NCBI GenBank assembly: GCA_022711695.1
Contig: JAKLEJ010000022.1
Span: 1 to 17,246, forward strand
Direction of reading: 5' to 3'
DNA from: Verrucomicrobiota bacterium
GTDB lineage: Bacteria; Verrucomicrobiota; Verrucomicrobiia; Limisphaerales; JACRJZ01
Length of the DNA stretch: 17,246 bases
The notes beneath the pieces were generated by a model. That model saw only the letters and a list, made by a program, of their open reading frames with translations. It did no database searches and was not told the origin of the DNA. Position 1 is the stretch's first letter; the number at the start of each line of letters is the position of its first letter. Shown one piece after another: positions 8,106 to 17,246 of the stretch. A program made the translations under genes and the position numbers.

Positions 8106-8479
8106 ATGCCTGCGAATTACGGTCCATATTGGTTTATCCTGGTCCTGCTGGCCGCCGGAGCGGTCTTTTGCCTGACCCCGCTCCTGCTGGCCTGGCTTTG
8201 GGCAAGGTTCTTCATGCCCGGCCGCCCCGGGCCCACCAAGAACGCCGCTTACGAGTGCGGCCTGGACTCGCCCGGCGCCGACGGCCCGCGGTTCAAGTCC
8301 GAGTATTACCTCTACGGGATTCTGTTCCTGGTGTTCGATGTGGAGGCCGTGTTTCTGTTTCCCTTCGCCGCCAGCTTCACTGGCCTGCCGGCGGGAGCGG
8401 CCGTGGGGATGCTGGTGTTTCTGCTGCTGCTGATCGAAGGCCTGGCGTGGGCCTGGGTCAAAGGCCTTCTGACCTGGAA

Positions 8480-8483
<4 letters not shown>
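8106..8483 (+). CDS. nuoA: NADH-quinone oxidoreductase subunit A (second locus)
   Basis: A 125-residue membrane subunit with three helices that packs against NuoH near the quinone site. Helix 1 is at about residues 8-32. The conserved loop Cys lies in AAYECGLDSP (C51), next to the helix 1-2 loop known to move during turnover. FLVFDVEAVFLFPF (D78, E80) marks helix 2, and helix 3 ends at the C-terminus. The start is the ATG at 8106, which begins the family's typical N-terminus (NYGPYW). In-frame TTG 8058 and ATG 8073 lie upstream, but they overlap the likely promoter and would add a non-family leader. It is the first gene of the second operon, and its stop overlaps the nuoB start by four bases. 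Confidence 0.96.
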
Positions 8484-9112
<629 letters not shown>

Positions 9113-9141
9113 GGCCGCAGCAATGAGTTCGCGCTGACCCC

Positions 9142-9777
9142 ATGGAACCGCTGGAACAACTCAGAGCGCGCGCCGAGGCCTCCGTGCCCGGGGCGGTCCT
9201 CGAGATCGTCCCCAACGCCTGTCCGGCCGACCCGCCGTCGCTGCGGGTGGACCCCGGCCATGCGCTGGCCGTGGCCTGGTTCCTGCGCGACGACCCCCAA
9301 CTGCGGCTGGATTACGCGTCGAACGTCACCGGCGTGGATTGGCCGGAGACGGTGACAAAGGAAAAGGCGCGAGTGAAGCGGATGGTGGACGGGGTGGTGA
9401 AGGAGTTCGAGACGGTGGTCGAAAAGCGGCGGCCGGGGTTTCTGGAGGCGGTGTACCACCTCTATTCGATGGAGCTGAAGCAGGGCCCGGTCATCCTGCG
9501 CCAGCGCACCGGCGACCGGGACCGGGCGGTCACCGTGGCCTCGCTCACGCCCGTCTGGCGCGGCGCCGAGTTCCAGGAGCGCGAAATCTACGATCTTTAC
9601 GGCATCCGTTTCGAGGGCCATCAGGATTTGCGGCGCCTGCTCATGTGGGAGGGTTTCGAAGGCCACCCGATGCGGCGCGACTACGTCGAGCCGGACGACT
9701 ACGATTACGAGCCCACGCCGCACGCCGACGTGCTGGAGAAAGCCCGGAAACACTACCCGGCTCCGCCGGCCTCATGA
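9142..9777 (+). CDS. nuoC: NADH-quinone oxidoreductase subunit C (second locus), with internal insertion
   Basis: A 211-residue subunit of the quinone-reducing arm, equivalent to the mitochondrial 30-kDa subunit; it scaffolds NuoD and carries no cofactor. The family signature is WRGAEFQEREIYDLYGIRF (about residues 139-157), followed by GHPMRRDYVEP. It is a separate gene, not the fused NuoCD of E. coli. Odd feature: between VTGVDW (62-67) and VYHLYS (104-109) there are about 36 mostly charged residues, where many NuoC proteins have only a short loop. The ATG start has no clear ribosome-binding site. Its stop overlaps the nuoD start as ATGA. Confidence 0.96.
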   Translation: MEPLEQLRARAEASVPGAVLEIVPNACPADPPSLRVDPGHALAVAWFLRDDPQLRLDYASNVTGVDWPETVTKEKARVKRMVDGVVKEFETVVEKRRPGFLEAVYHLYSMELKQGPVILRQRTGDRDRAVTVASLTPVWRGAEFQEREIYDLYGIRFEGHQDLRRLLMWEGFEGHPMRRDYVEPDDYDYEPTPHADVLEKARKHYPAPPAS

Positions 9778-10922
9778 GCGCAGCCCCGCCCAGCGCGCCG
9801 CTGCCAGCCGGAGCGGCGATCGACAGGGACCTCCTCGAGATCTCCCTCGGGCCGCATCATCCCTCGACCCACGGCGTGTTCCGCATGGACGTGGTCCTGG
9901 ACGGCGAGCGCGTGGTTCGCCTGAAGCCGGTCTTTGGCTACCTGCACCGCAACCACGAGAAGCTGGCCGAGGGCATGACCTACCTCAGCTCGATGCCCTT
10001 CACCGACCGCCTGGACTACTTTTGCTCGATGACCAACAACTGGGCCTACGCCCTGGCCGTCGAGAAGCTGGCAGGCTTGCAGGTCCCGGATCGGGCCCAA
10101 TACATCCGCGTGATCGTGGGCGAGCTGACGCGGCTGCTCAACCACGCCTGCCTGATCGGGTTTCTCACCCACGACATGGGAGCCATGGGCACGCCCCTCA
10201 TGTACGCGTTTCGCGAGCGCGAGAAGATTCTGGACCTCTTCGAGTCGCTGAGCGGCTCGAGGATGATGTGCAACTACATGCGGTTTGGCGGCTGCCGCGT
10301 CGATCTCAGCCCGGCCTGGCTGCAGGCGGCCCGAAAGGTCGTGGACGACTTCCCGCGGTTCCTGGACGAGTTCGACGCGCTGCTGACGACCAACGAAATC
10401 GTGATGACCCGCTCGCAGGGAGTGGGGATCCTGCCGCGGGAGCTGGCCATAAATGCCTCGGTGACCGGCCCCATGCTGCGCGCCAGCGGGGTCGATTACG
10501 ATTTGCGCAAAGTGGACCGATACGGCATCTACGACCGATTCGACTTCCGCGTGCCCCTGGGCGAGCACGGGGACGTTTACGACCGGATCATGATCCGCTT
10601 TCTCGAGATGCGCGAGTCGCTCACGATCCTGCGGCAAGCCCTGCGCGAGATTCCCCCGGGGCCGATCCTCGATCCCAAGTCCAAGCTGCGCGGGTTCCGG
10701 CCCAGGGCCGGCGAGGTCTATGGCCGCATCGAAGCCCCCAAAGGCGAGCTGGGTTTCTACCTGGTCAGCGACGGCTCGCCCAATCCCTACCGTTACCGGG
10801 TGCGGCCGCCCAGCCTGATCAACCTGACGATTCTCGAAGACATGTGCCTGGGGCAACTGGTCGCCGACGCGGTCATCATCCTCGGCAGCGTGGATATCGT
10901 CCTGGGGGAGGTGGACCGATGA
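9774..10922 (+). CDS. nuoD: NADH-quinone oxidoreductase subunit D (second locus)
   Basis: A 382-residue subunit equivalent to the 49-kDa subunit; with NuoB and NuoH it forms the quinone-binding chamber. The loop GPHHPSTHGVFR (residues 26-37) and the tyrosine in MTYLSSMPFTDRLDY (Y70) match the known quinone head-group region. The C-terminus PYRYRVRPPSLINL and the final GEVDR are typical. The hydrogenase metal-binding cysteines of the ancestral [NiFe] family are absent, so this is a complex I protein and not an energy-converting hydrogenase subunit. The start at 9774 overlaps the nuoC stop, and the end overlaps nuoI. In a standard nuo operon nuoE-F-G would follow here; they do not. Confidence 0.97.
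   Translation: MSAAPPSAPLPAGAAIDRDLLEISLGPHHPSTHGVFRMDVVLDGERVVRLKPVFGYLHRNHEKLAEGMTYLSSMPFTDRLDYFCSMTNNWAYALAVEKLAGLQVPDRAQYIRVIVGELTRLLNHACLIGFLTHDMGAMGTPLMYAFREREKILDLFESLSGSRMMCNYMRFGGCRVDLSPAWLQAARKVVDDFPRFLDEFDALLTTNEIVMTRSQGVGILPRELAINASVTGPMLRASGVDYDLRKVDRYGIYDRFDFRVPLGEHGDVYDRIMIRFLEMRESLTILRQALREIPPGPILDPKSKLRGFRPRAGEVYGRIEAPKGELGFYLVSDGSPNPYRYRVRPPSLINLTILEDMCLGQLVADAVIILGSVDIVLGEVDR
10907..10912 (+). promoter_or_regulatory. Shine-Dalgarno sequence for nuoI
   Basis: GGAGGT lies within the last codons of nuoD, six bases before the ATG at 10919. It is one of the few strong ribosome-binding sites in the operon, and it fixes the nuoI start at the ATGA overlap. Confidence 0.7.
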
Positions 10923-11515
10923 GCGTTCCCGGCAGCGGCATCCTCAAGGGGTTGGTCGAAACCGCCCGCAACTTCGCCGGCAGCTACGTCAGCCCCGAGC
11001 GGCTCGTCACCGTGCAGTACCCGGAGGAATCGCTGCCGCCCCCCGAGAACGCCCGCAACTTCCCGTTCCTGGTCTATGACGAGGACCCCGACAAGGGGCT
11101 GCGGTGCGTGGCCTGCAAGATTTGCGAGAAGGAATGCCCGCCGCAGTGCATCTACATCGTCGCCGAGCGGGACGAGAAAGGGAAGGTGCTGAAGCGCCCG
11201 CGGATTTTCGACATCGACATCTCGGTGTGCATGAACTGCCAGATCTGCGCAGAGGTGTGCCCGTTCGACGCCATCAAGATGGACACCGAGTTCGAGCTGA
11301 GCCGCTACGAGCGGTTTGGCGCGCTGCTTTTGCACAAGCAGGACCTGGCCAAGTCCAACGAGTATTACCGGCGCATCCACCCGACCGAGGCCGCCGAGGT
11401 GGATGCGCGCCTGGCTGAGGATCGGGCCCGGCAGCAGGCCAAGGCCGCCGCCGCCAAGGCGGCCGCCGCTTCGCCCGCCGGCGCGCCCGCTCCCGCCGCG
11501 GACAAAACCCCATGA
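10919..11515 (+). CDS. nuoI: NADH-quinone oxidoreductase subunit I (second locus), 2x[4Fe-4S] ferredoxin-like
   Basis: A 198-residue subunit carrying clusters N6a and N6b, which wire electrons to N2 in NuoB. Two ferredoxin motifs are plain: CVACKICEKECP (C63, C66, C69, C73) and CMNCQICAEVCP (C104, C107, C110, C114). The start overlaps the nuoD stop. Two things stand out. It sits directly after nuoD and before nuoH, where nuoE-F-G-H would lie in the E. coli order. And the last ~43 residues are a low-complexity tail rich in Ala, Pro, Arg and Lys (from about residue 156) that is not part of the core fold. In an operon with no NADH module, NuoI could be the exposed entry point for electrons; that is inference. 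Confidence 0.97.
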   Translation: MSVPGSGILKGLVETARNFAGSYVSPERLVTVQYPEESLPPPENARNFPFLVYDEDPDKGLRCVACKICEKECPPQCIYIVAERDEKGKVLKRPRIFDIDISVCMNCQICAEVCPFDAIKMDTEFELSRYERFGALLLHKQDLAKSNEYYRRIHPTEAAEVDARLAEDRARQQAKAAAAKAAAASPAGAPAPAADKTP

Positions 11516-12702
11516 CTGCCGCAAGCATCGACCAGGTCTTTGTGAACGCCAAGCAGGCGCTGCTGAGCCTGTTGCCGGAGACGCTGCGGCCGGGGCTCTC
11601 GATGGCGATCAACGCGGCAGCCATTCTCGGGACGTTCGCGCTGCTCTTCGCCGTGGCCACGCTCCTGGAACGCAAAGGGCTGGGGCGCATCCAAAACCGC
11701 TACGGGCCGAACCGGGTGGGGCCTTTCGGCGTTCTCCAGCCCGTGGCCGACGGGCTCAAGATGCTGATCAAGGAGGACATTTTGCCGCGGCAGGCCGACC
11801 GGGTGGTGCATTTTCTGGCGCCGATCGCGCTGGTGCTCTCGGTGTTGCTCGCCTACGCGGTGCTGCCGTTCGGGCGCAACATGGCCCCGATCGACCTGGA
11901 CGCCGGGGTGCTGTATTTCTTTGCCGCCAGCGCCGCCACCGAGCTGGGCGTGTTCATGGCCGGGTGGGCCAGCCGCAGCAAATACTCCCTCCTGGGCGCG
12001 ATGCGCGGCATCGCCCAGATGATCAGCTACGAGCTGCCGCTGGTGCTCTCGACCCTCGGCGTGATCATGGTCACCGGGTCGCTCTCGCTGGTCGAGATCG
12101 CCGAGCGCCAGGCCCCGCCGGCAGGCGCGATCCTGGGCCGCTGGTTCGTGTTCACCCCCTGGGGGCTGGCCGGCTTCCTCCTGTTCATGACCGCCGCGGT
12201 CGCCGAGGCCAACCGCGCGCCCTTCGACCTCCCCGAGGGCGAATCCGAGATCATCGCCGGGCACATGGTCGAATACTCGGGCTTCAAGTACGCGCTCTTC
12301 TTCATGGGAGAATACCTGGGCATGTTCGCCGCCAGCGGTCTGGCCATCACCCTGTTCCTGGGCGGCTACCATGCGCCGTTCGCCTTCCTGGGCTGGGCGC
12401 CGTCCTGGTTCTGGTTCTTCGCCAAGCTGCTGGCGTTGCTGGCCGTGTTCATCTGGCTGCGCGGCACGCTGCCGCGGCTGCGCCAGGACCAGTTGATGAA
12501 CTTCGCCTGGAAATGGCTGCTGCCCATGAGCCTGGTCAACCTGGTCGCCGCCGGAGTCTGGAGCTACTCGGCTGCGTGGACCCTGCCCGGGGCGGGCTTC
12601 GTGCGCTGGGCTTCGTGCGCCGGCCTGCTGATCCTGCCGGCCCTCTGGCTGAGCCGCGGCTGGAGGGCGCGCGTCGGCCCGCGCGTTTATCGCTATGCCT
12701 GA
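11512..12702 (+). CDS. nuoH: NADH-quinone oxidoreductase subunit H (second locus)
   Basis: A 396-residue membrane subunit that joins the quinone chamber to the proton-pumping arm. Conserved blocks are LERKGLGRIQNRYGPNRVGP (about residues 52-71) with QPVADGLKML, then the cytoplasmic loop AEANRAPFDLPEGESE and VEYSGFKYALFFMGEY. These contain the acidic residues known to couple quinone reduction to proton movement. About eight hydrophobic helices can be followed. The ATG overlaps the nuoI stop, and nuoJ begins nine bases after the stop. Confidence 0.97.
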   Translation: MTAASIDQVFVNAKQALLSLLPETLRPGLSMAINAAAILGTFALLFAVATLLERKGLGRIQNRYGPNRVGPFGVLQPVADGLKMLIKEDILPRQADRVVHFLAPIALVLSVLLAYAVLPFGRNMAPIDLDAGVLYFFAASAATELGVFMAGWASRSKYSLLGAMRGIAQMISYELPLVLSTLGVIMVTGSLSLVEIAERQAPPAGAILGRWFVFTPWGLAGFLLFMTAAVAEANRAPFDLPEGESEIIAGHMVEYSGFKYALFFMGEYLGMFAASGLAITLFLGGYHAPFAFLGWAPSWFWFFAKLLALLAVFIWLRGTLPRLRQDQLMNFAWKWLLPMSLVNLVAAGVWSYSAAWTLPGAGFVRWASCAGLLILPALWLSRGWRARVGPRVYRYA

Positions 12703-12711
12703 ACCCGCGCC

Positions 12712-13248
12712 ATGAATCCCGTCTTCTTCATCCTGGCGGTCGTCACCCTGGCCGGCGCGCTCGGGGCGGTGGCCTTGCGCAACATGGTCCATTGCGCGCT
12801 CTGCCTGGCGGTGACCTTCATCGGGATCGCCGCGCTGTTCCTGCACCAGGGCGCGCAGTTCGCGGGGCTGGTCCAGGTGCTCGTCTATGTGGGCGCGGTG
12901 GCCGTGCTGATTGTCTTTGCGATCCTGCTGACGCGAAGCGGGGACGCGCGGAAAGGCGTGGCCGTCTTCAGCCGCTCGTGGAAAACGGGCTTGCTGACCG
13001 CCGCCGCCACGCTGGCCACCTTGGTGGCGGCCATTGTCAACAGCCCCGGGCTGTTGCGCGAGGCCCCGCGCGCGCCGGAGTTGAGCGTGCGCCAGATCGG
13101 GCTGGACCTGATGAGCCAGTGGCTGTTGCCGCTCGAAATCCTTGGCCTGCTGCTCACCGCCACCATGATCGGCGCGGTCATCCTGGCCATGCCGGAAAAA
13201 CCCTCGGGCGAACCCGCGCCCGGCCCGGAGAAAGGAGCGCGGCCATGA
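12712..13248 (+). CDS. nuoJ: NADH-quinone oxidoreductase subunit J (second locus)
   Basis: A 178-residue membrane subunit with about five helices. The signature LVYVGAVAVLIVFAILLTRSG (about 57-77) includes the helix-3 region that forms a pi-bulge and moves during turnover in known structures. The ATG at 12712 is nine bases after nuoH, and the last four bases overlap nuoK. The hydrophilic C-terminal tail (PSGEPAPGPEKGARP) lies over the nuoK ribosome-binding site. Confidence 0.96.
   Translation: MNPVFFILAVVTLAGALGAVALRNMVHCALCLAVTFIGIAALFLHQGAQFAGLVQVLVYVGAVAVLIVFAILLTRSGDARKGVAVFSRSWKTGLLTAAATLATLVAAIVNSPGLLREAPRAPELSVRQIGLDLMSQWLLPLEILGLLLTATMIGAVILAMPEKPSGEPAPGPEKGARP
13231..13237 (+). promoter_or_regulatory. 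Shine-Dalgarno sequence for nuoK
   Basis: AAAGGAG ends seven bases before the ATG at 13245, inside the end of nuoJ. It confirms the nuoK start and suggests independent ribosome loading as well as coupling. Confidence 0.7.
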
Positions 13249-13571
13249 CTCCCCTGCCCTATTGGCTGATCCTCTCCTCGATTCTCTTTGCCATCGGCCT
13301 GGCCGGCTGCCTCGTCCGCCGCAATGCCATCATGGTGCTGATCGGCATCGAACTCATGCTCAACGCCGCCAACCTCAATTTTATCGCGTTCTGGCGTTAC
13401 GGATCCGGGGCGGAGGCGGCGCATGGAATCATGTTCGTCCTGTTCGCCATTGCCATCGCCGCCGCCGAGACCGCCGTAGGCCTGGCCCTGGTCATCGCGC
13501 TCTACCGCCTGCGCCGCACCGTCCAGGTGGACGAAGCCGATGCCTTGAAGGCGGACGACAAACCCCGTTGA
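13245..13571 (+). CDS. nuoK: NADH-quinone oxidoreductase subunit K (second locus)
   Basis: A 108-residue, three-helix membrane subunit, close to the usual ~100. Both glutamates of the central proton pathway are present: E36 in VLIGIELMLNAANL and E75 in AAAETAVGLAL. A short charged tail (VDEADALKADDKPR) follows helix 3. The start overlaps the nuoJ stop (ATGA) and has a good ribosome-binding site. nuoL begins 11 bases after its stop. Confidence 0.97.
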   Translation: MTPLPYWLILSSILFAIGLAGCLVRRNAIMVLIGIELMLNAANLNFIAFWRYGSGAEAAHGIMFVLFAIAIAAAETAVGLALVIALYRLRRTVQVDEADALKADDKPR

Positions 13572-13582
13572 GCGGCGAAACC

Positions 13583-15645
<2,063 letters not shown>

Positions 15646-15649
<4 letters not shown>

Positions 15650-17199
15650 CCGGCTGGCCTTTTCTCACCGCGCTCACGCTCACGCCCTTGGCGGGCGGAC
15701 TCGTCACGCTCTTTGCCTGCCGCCACTGCGCCACGACGGCGCGCCGCGTGGCCATCGGCTTCGGCCTCGCGGCCCTGCTGCAAGCGCTCGCGCTCCTGGC
15801 GCTGTTCGATCCCGCTTCGCCCCGAATGCAGTTCCCCGAGGAACACCGCTGGATTCCGGGGCTCAACGTGCATTACGCGCTGGGTGTGGACGGCCTGGGC
15901 TTTCTGATGGTCCTGCTGGCGGCGTTCGTCGTGCCCATGGCGCAGTTCCTGGCGCGCGACATCCCGGACCGGCCCCATGTCTTTCACGGCCTGGTGCTCC
16001 TCCTCCAGGCGGGGCTGTTCGGCGCCTTCACCGCCCTGAATTTCTTCCACTGGTTCATCTTCTGGGAGCTGAGCCTCATCCCGGCCTACTTCCTGATCAA
16101 GCTGTGGGGCGGGCGCGACCGGATGGCGGCGGCCACACAGTTCTTCGTTTATACCCTGGTGGGCAGCGTGACCCTGCTGCTGGGTTTCCAGGCCATTTAC
16201 CTGGCCACAAGCAGCTTCGATTTCCAGGTGCTCGGCCGGATGGGCGGGACCGGCGAACTGGCCCGCGAACTGGGCCGGCTGCATCTCGGCCCGATCACCG
16301 GCCCGAACCTGGTCCTCGTCGTTTTCGCGGCTGTCCTGCTCGGGTTCGCGGTCAAGATCCCGCTTGTGCCCTTCCACACCTGGCTGCCCTCCGCCTACGC
16401 CGAAGCCCCCACCAGCGTCACCCTGATCCTCACCGGGGCCATGTCCAAGATGGGCCTCTACGGCTTGCTGCGGATCGTCCTGCCGTTCTTTCCGGACCAG
16501 ATGCGCGAGGCGCTCACCCCCCTGCTCTGGCTGGCCCTGGGGACGATCGTGCTTTCGGCCTGCGCCGCCTTCGCCCAGAAGGACCTCAAGCGGATGCTGG
16601 CTTACTCGTCCGTCAACCATCTCGGCTATTGCCTGCTCGGGGCCTTTGCCCTGGTGCAGCCCACCGGCGCGGAAGCCCGCTGGGCCCTTGAACGGTCGGC
16701 CGCCCTCAGCGGCGTGCTCCTGCAGATGTTCAACCATGGCATCACTGCCGCGGCGCTGTTCTGCTTTGTCGGCTTCATCGAGCGGCGCTCCGGCGGCGCC
16801 CGCGGTCTGGACGACTTCGGCGGCTTGCGCCAGGCGGCCCCGGTGCTGGCCGGCCTGATGGGCATCGCCACTTTTGCCTCGATCGGCTTGCCCGGCCTTA
16901 ACGGCTTTGTGGGCGAGTTCCTCATCTTCAAGGGCGTGTTCGGCCTGACGCCCTGGGCCGCGGCGGTGGCCACGCTGGGTCTGCTGGTGACGGCGGTGTT
17001 CCTGCTCACTTTCATGCTGCGCGTGTTCCACGGCCCCCTGGACGACCGCTGGAAGGCGTTCCCGGACCTGTCGGTTTCCGAGCGGCTGATCGTACTGCCC
17101 GCGGTGGGACTGATGTTCCTGTTGGGCCTGTGGCCGCGGATCGTGCTCGACCTGCTCAACACCACCGTGGTCCAGATGGCCAGTTGGGCCGCCAAGTAA
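15646..17199 (+). CDS. nuoM: NADH-quinone oxidoreductase subunit M (second locus)
   Basis: A 517-residue antiporter-like proton-pump subunit, the normal NuoM length. Key residues are E141 in FIFWELSLIPAYFLI, K237 in FAVKIPLVPFHTWLPSAYAE, and K268 in GAMSKMGLYGLLR. KDLKRMLAYSSVNHLGYCLLG and GLPGLNGFVGEF are further hallmarks. FWELSLIPAYF and YAEAPTSVT identify NuoM rather than NuoL or NuoN. The start overlaps the nuoL stop as ATGA with a good ribosome-binding site. It stops with TAA at 17197-17199. The C-terminal fragment of the other NuoM at 1-399 shares the motif but differs at most flanking positions. Confidence 0.97.
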
Positions 17200-17246
17200 A
17201 CCGGCCCCGGCATCCCCCCTGCCCCCGCAACTTCCCCACCCCTCCG
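17200..17246. other. C-rich non-coding end of window after second nuoM
   Basis: These 47 bases are unusually C-rich (CATCCCCCCTGCCCCC and similar) and hold no start codon, hairpin or promoter that I can support. The expected next gene is nuoN, outside the window. The C-rich, G-poor run resembles a Rho-utilisation stretch, which would be odd inside an operon, but it is too short to judge. Confidence 0.3.

Noticed and set aside
9774..11515. Possibility that nuoB/D/I/H/L belong to an energy-converting [NiFe] hydrogenase or formate hydrogenlyase
   Set aside because: The NuoD protein lacks the paired metal-binding cysteines. nuoA, nuoJ and nuoK are present, and these are specific to complex I and Fpo-type enzymes.

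Overview
The window is GC-rich DNA with strongly G/C-ending codons, almost fully coding. It looks like a chromosomal piece of a Gram-negative bacterium. The best guess is Verrucomicrobiota or a related PVC or Acidobacteria-like lineage. This rests on a Tat-signal Gfo/Idh/MocA oxidoreductase, the style of the Nuo proteins, an RND pump with a lipoprotein adaptor (so an outer membrane is present), and weak use of Shine-Dalgarno sites. The taxonomic call is inference. No stretch longer than 300 bases lacks a gene.

Layout: (1) 1-1867, + strand: the 3' end of one respiratory complex I locus, with the C-terminal part of NuoM and a complete NuoN. (2) 1868-1966: a short convergent gap with a GC-rich hairpin. 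(3) 6461-1967, - strand: a two-gene RND efflux operon (lipoprotein membrane-fusion protein, then HAE1-type pump) with no outer-membrane channel gene beside it. (4) 6614-7978, + strand: a Gfo/Idh/MocA oxidoreductase with a twin-arginine signal, divergent from the pump. (5) 8106-17199, + strand: a second complex I operon in the order nuoA-B-C-D-I-H-J-K-L-M, running to within 47 bases of the window end. nuoN is expected just outside. Most junctions overlap as ATGA. A plausible sigma70-type promoter (TTGACG, 16 bases, TATGGT), with its -35 in one arm of an inverted repeat, lies just upstream of nuoA.

The main biological point is that the second operon encodes the quinone-reducing arm (B, C, D, I) and the proton-pumping membrane arm (A, H, J, K, L, M) but no NADH-oxidising module. 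nuoE, nuoF and nuoG are absent from their usual place between nuoD and nuoH/I. The assembled complex may therefore take electrons from something other than NADH (for example ferredoxin), or borrow NuoEFG from elsewhere, perhaps from the neighbouring first locus. The NuoM C-termini of the two loci are clearly different in sequence, so these are two old paralogous systems and not a recent duplication. Complex I makes proton-motive force and the RND pump consumes it, but I see no evidence that they are co-regulated.

No tRNA, rRNA, CRISPR array, insertion sequence, phage gene or origin was seen.
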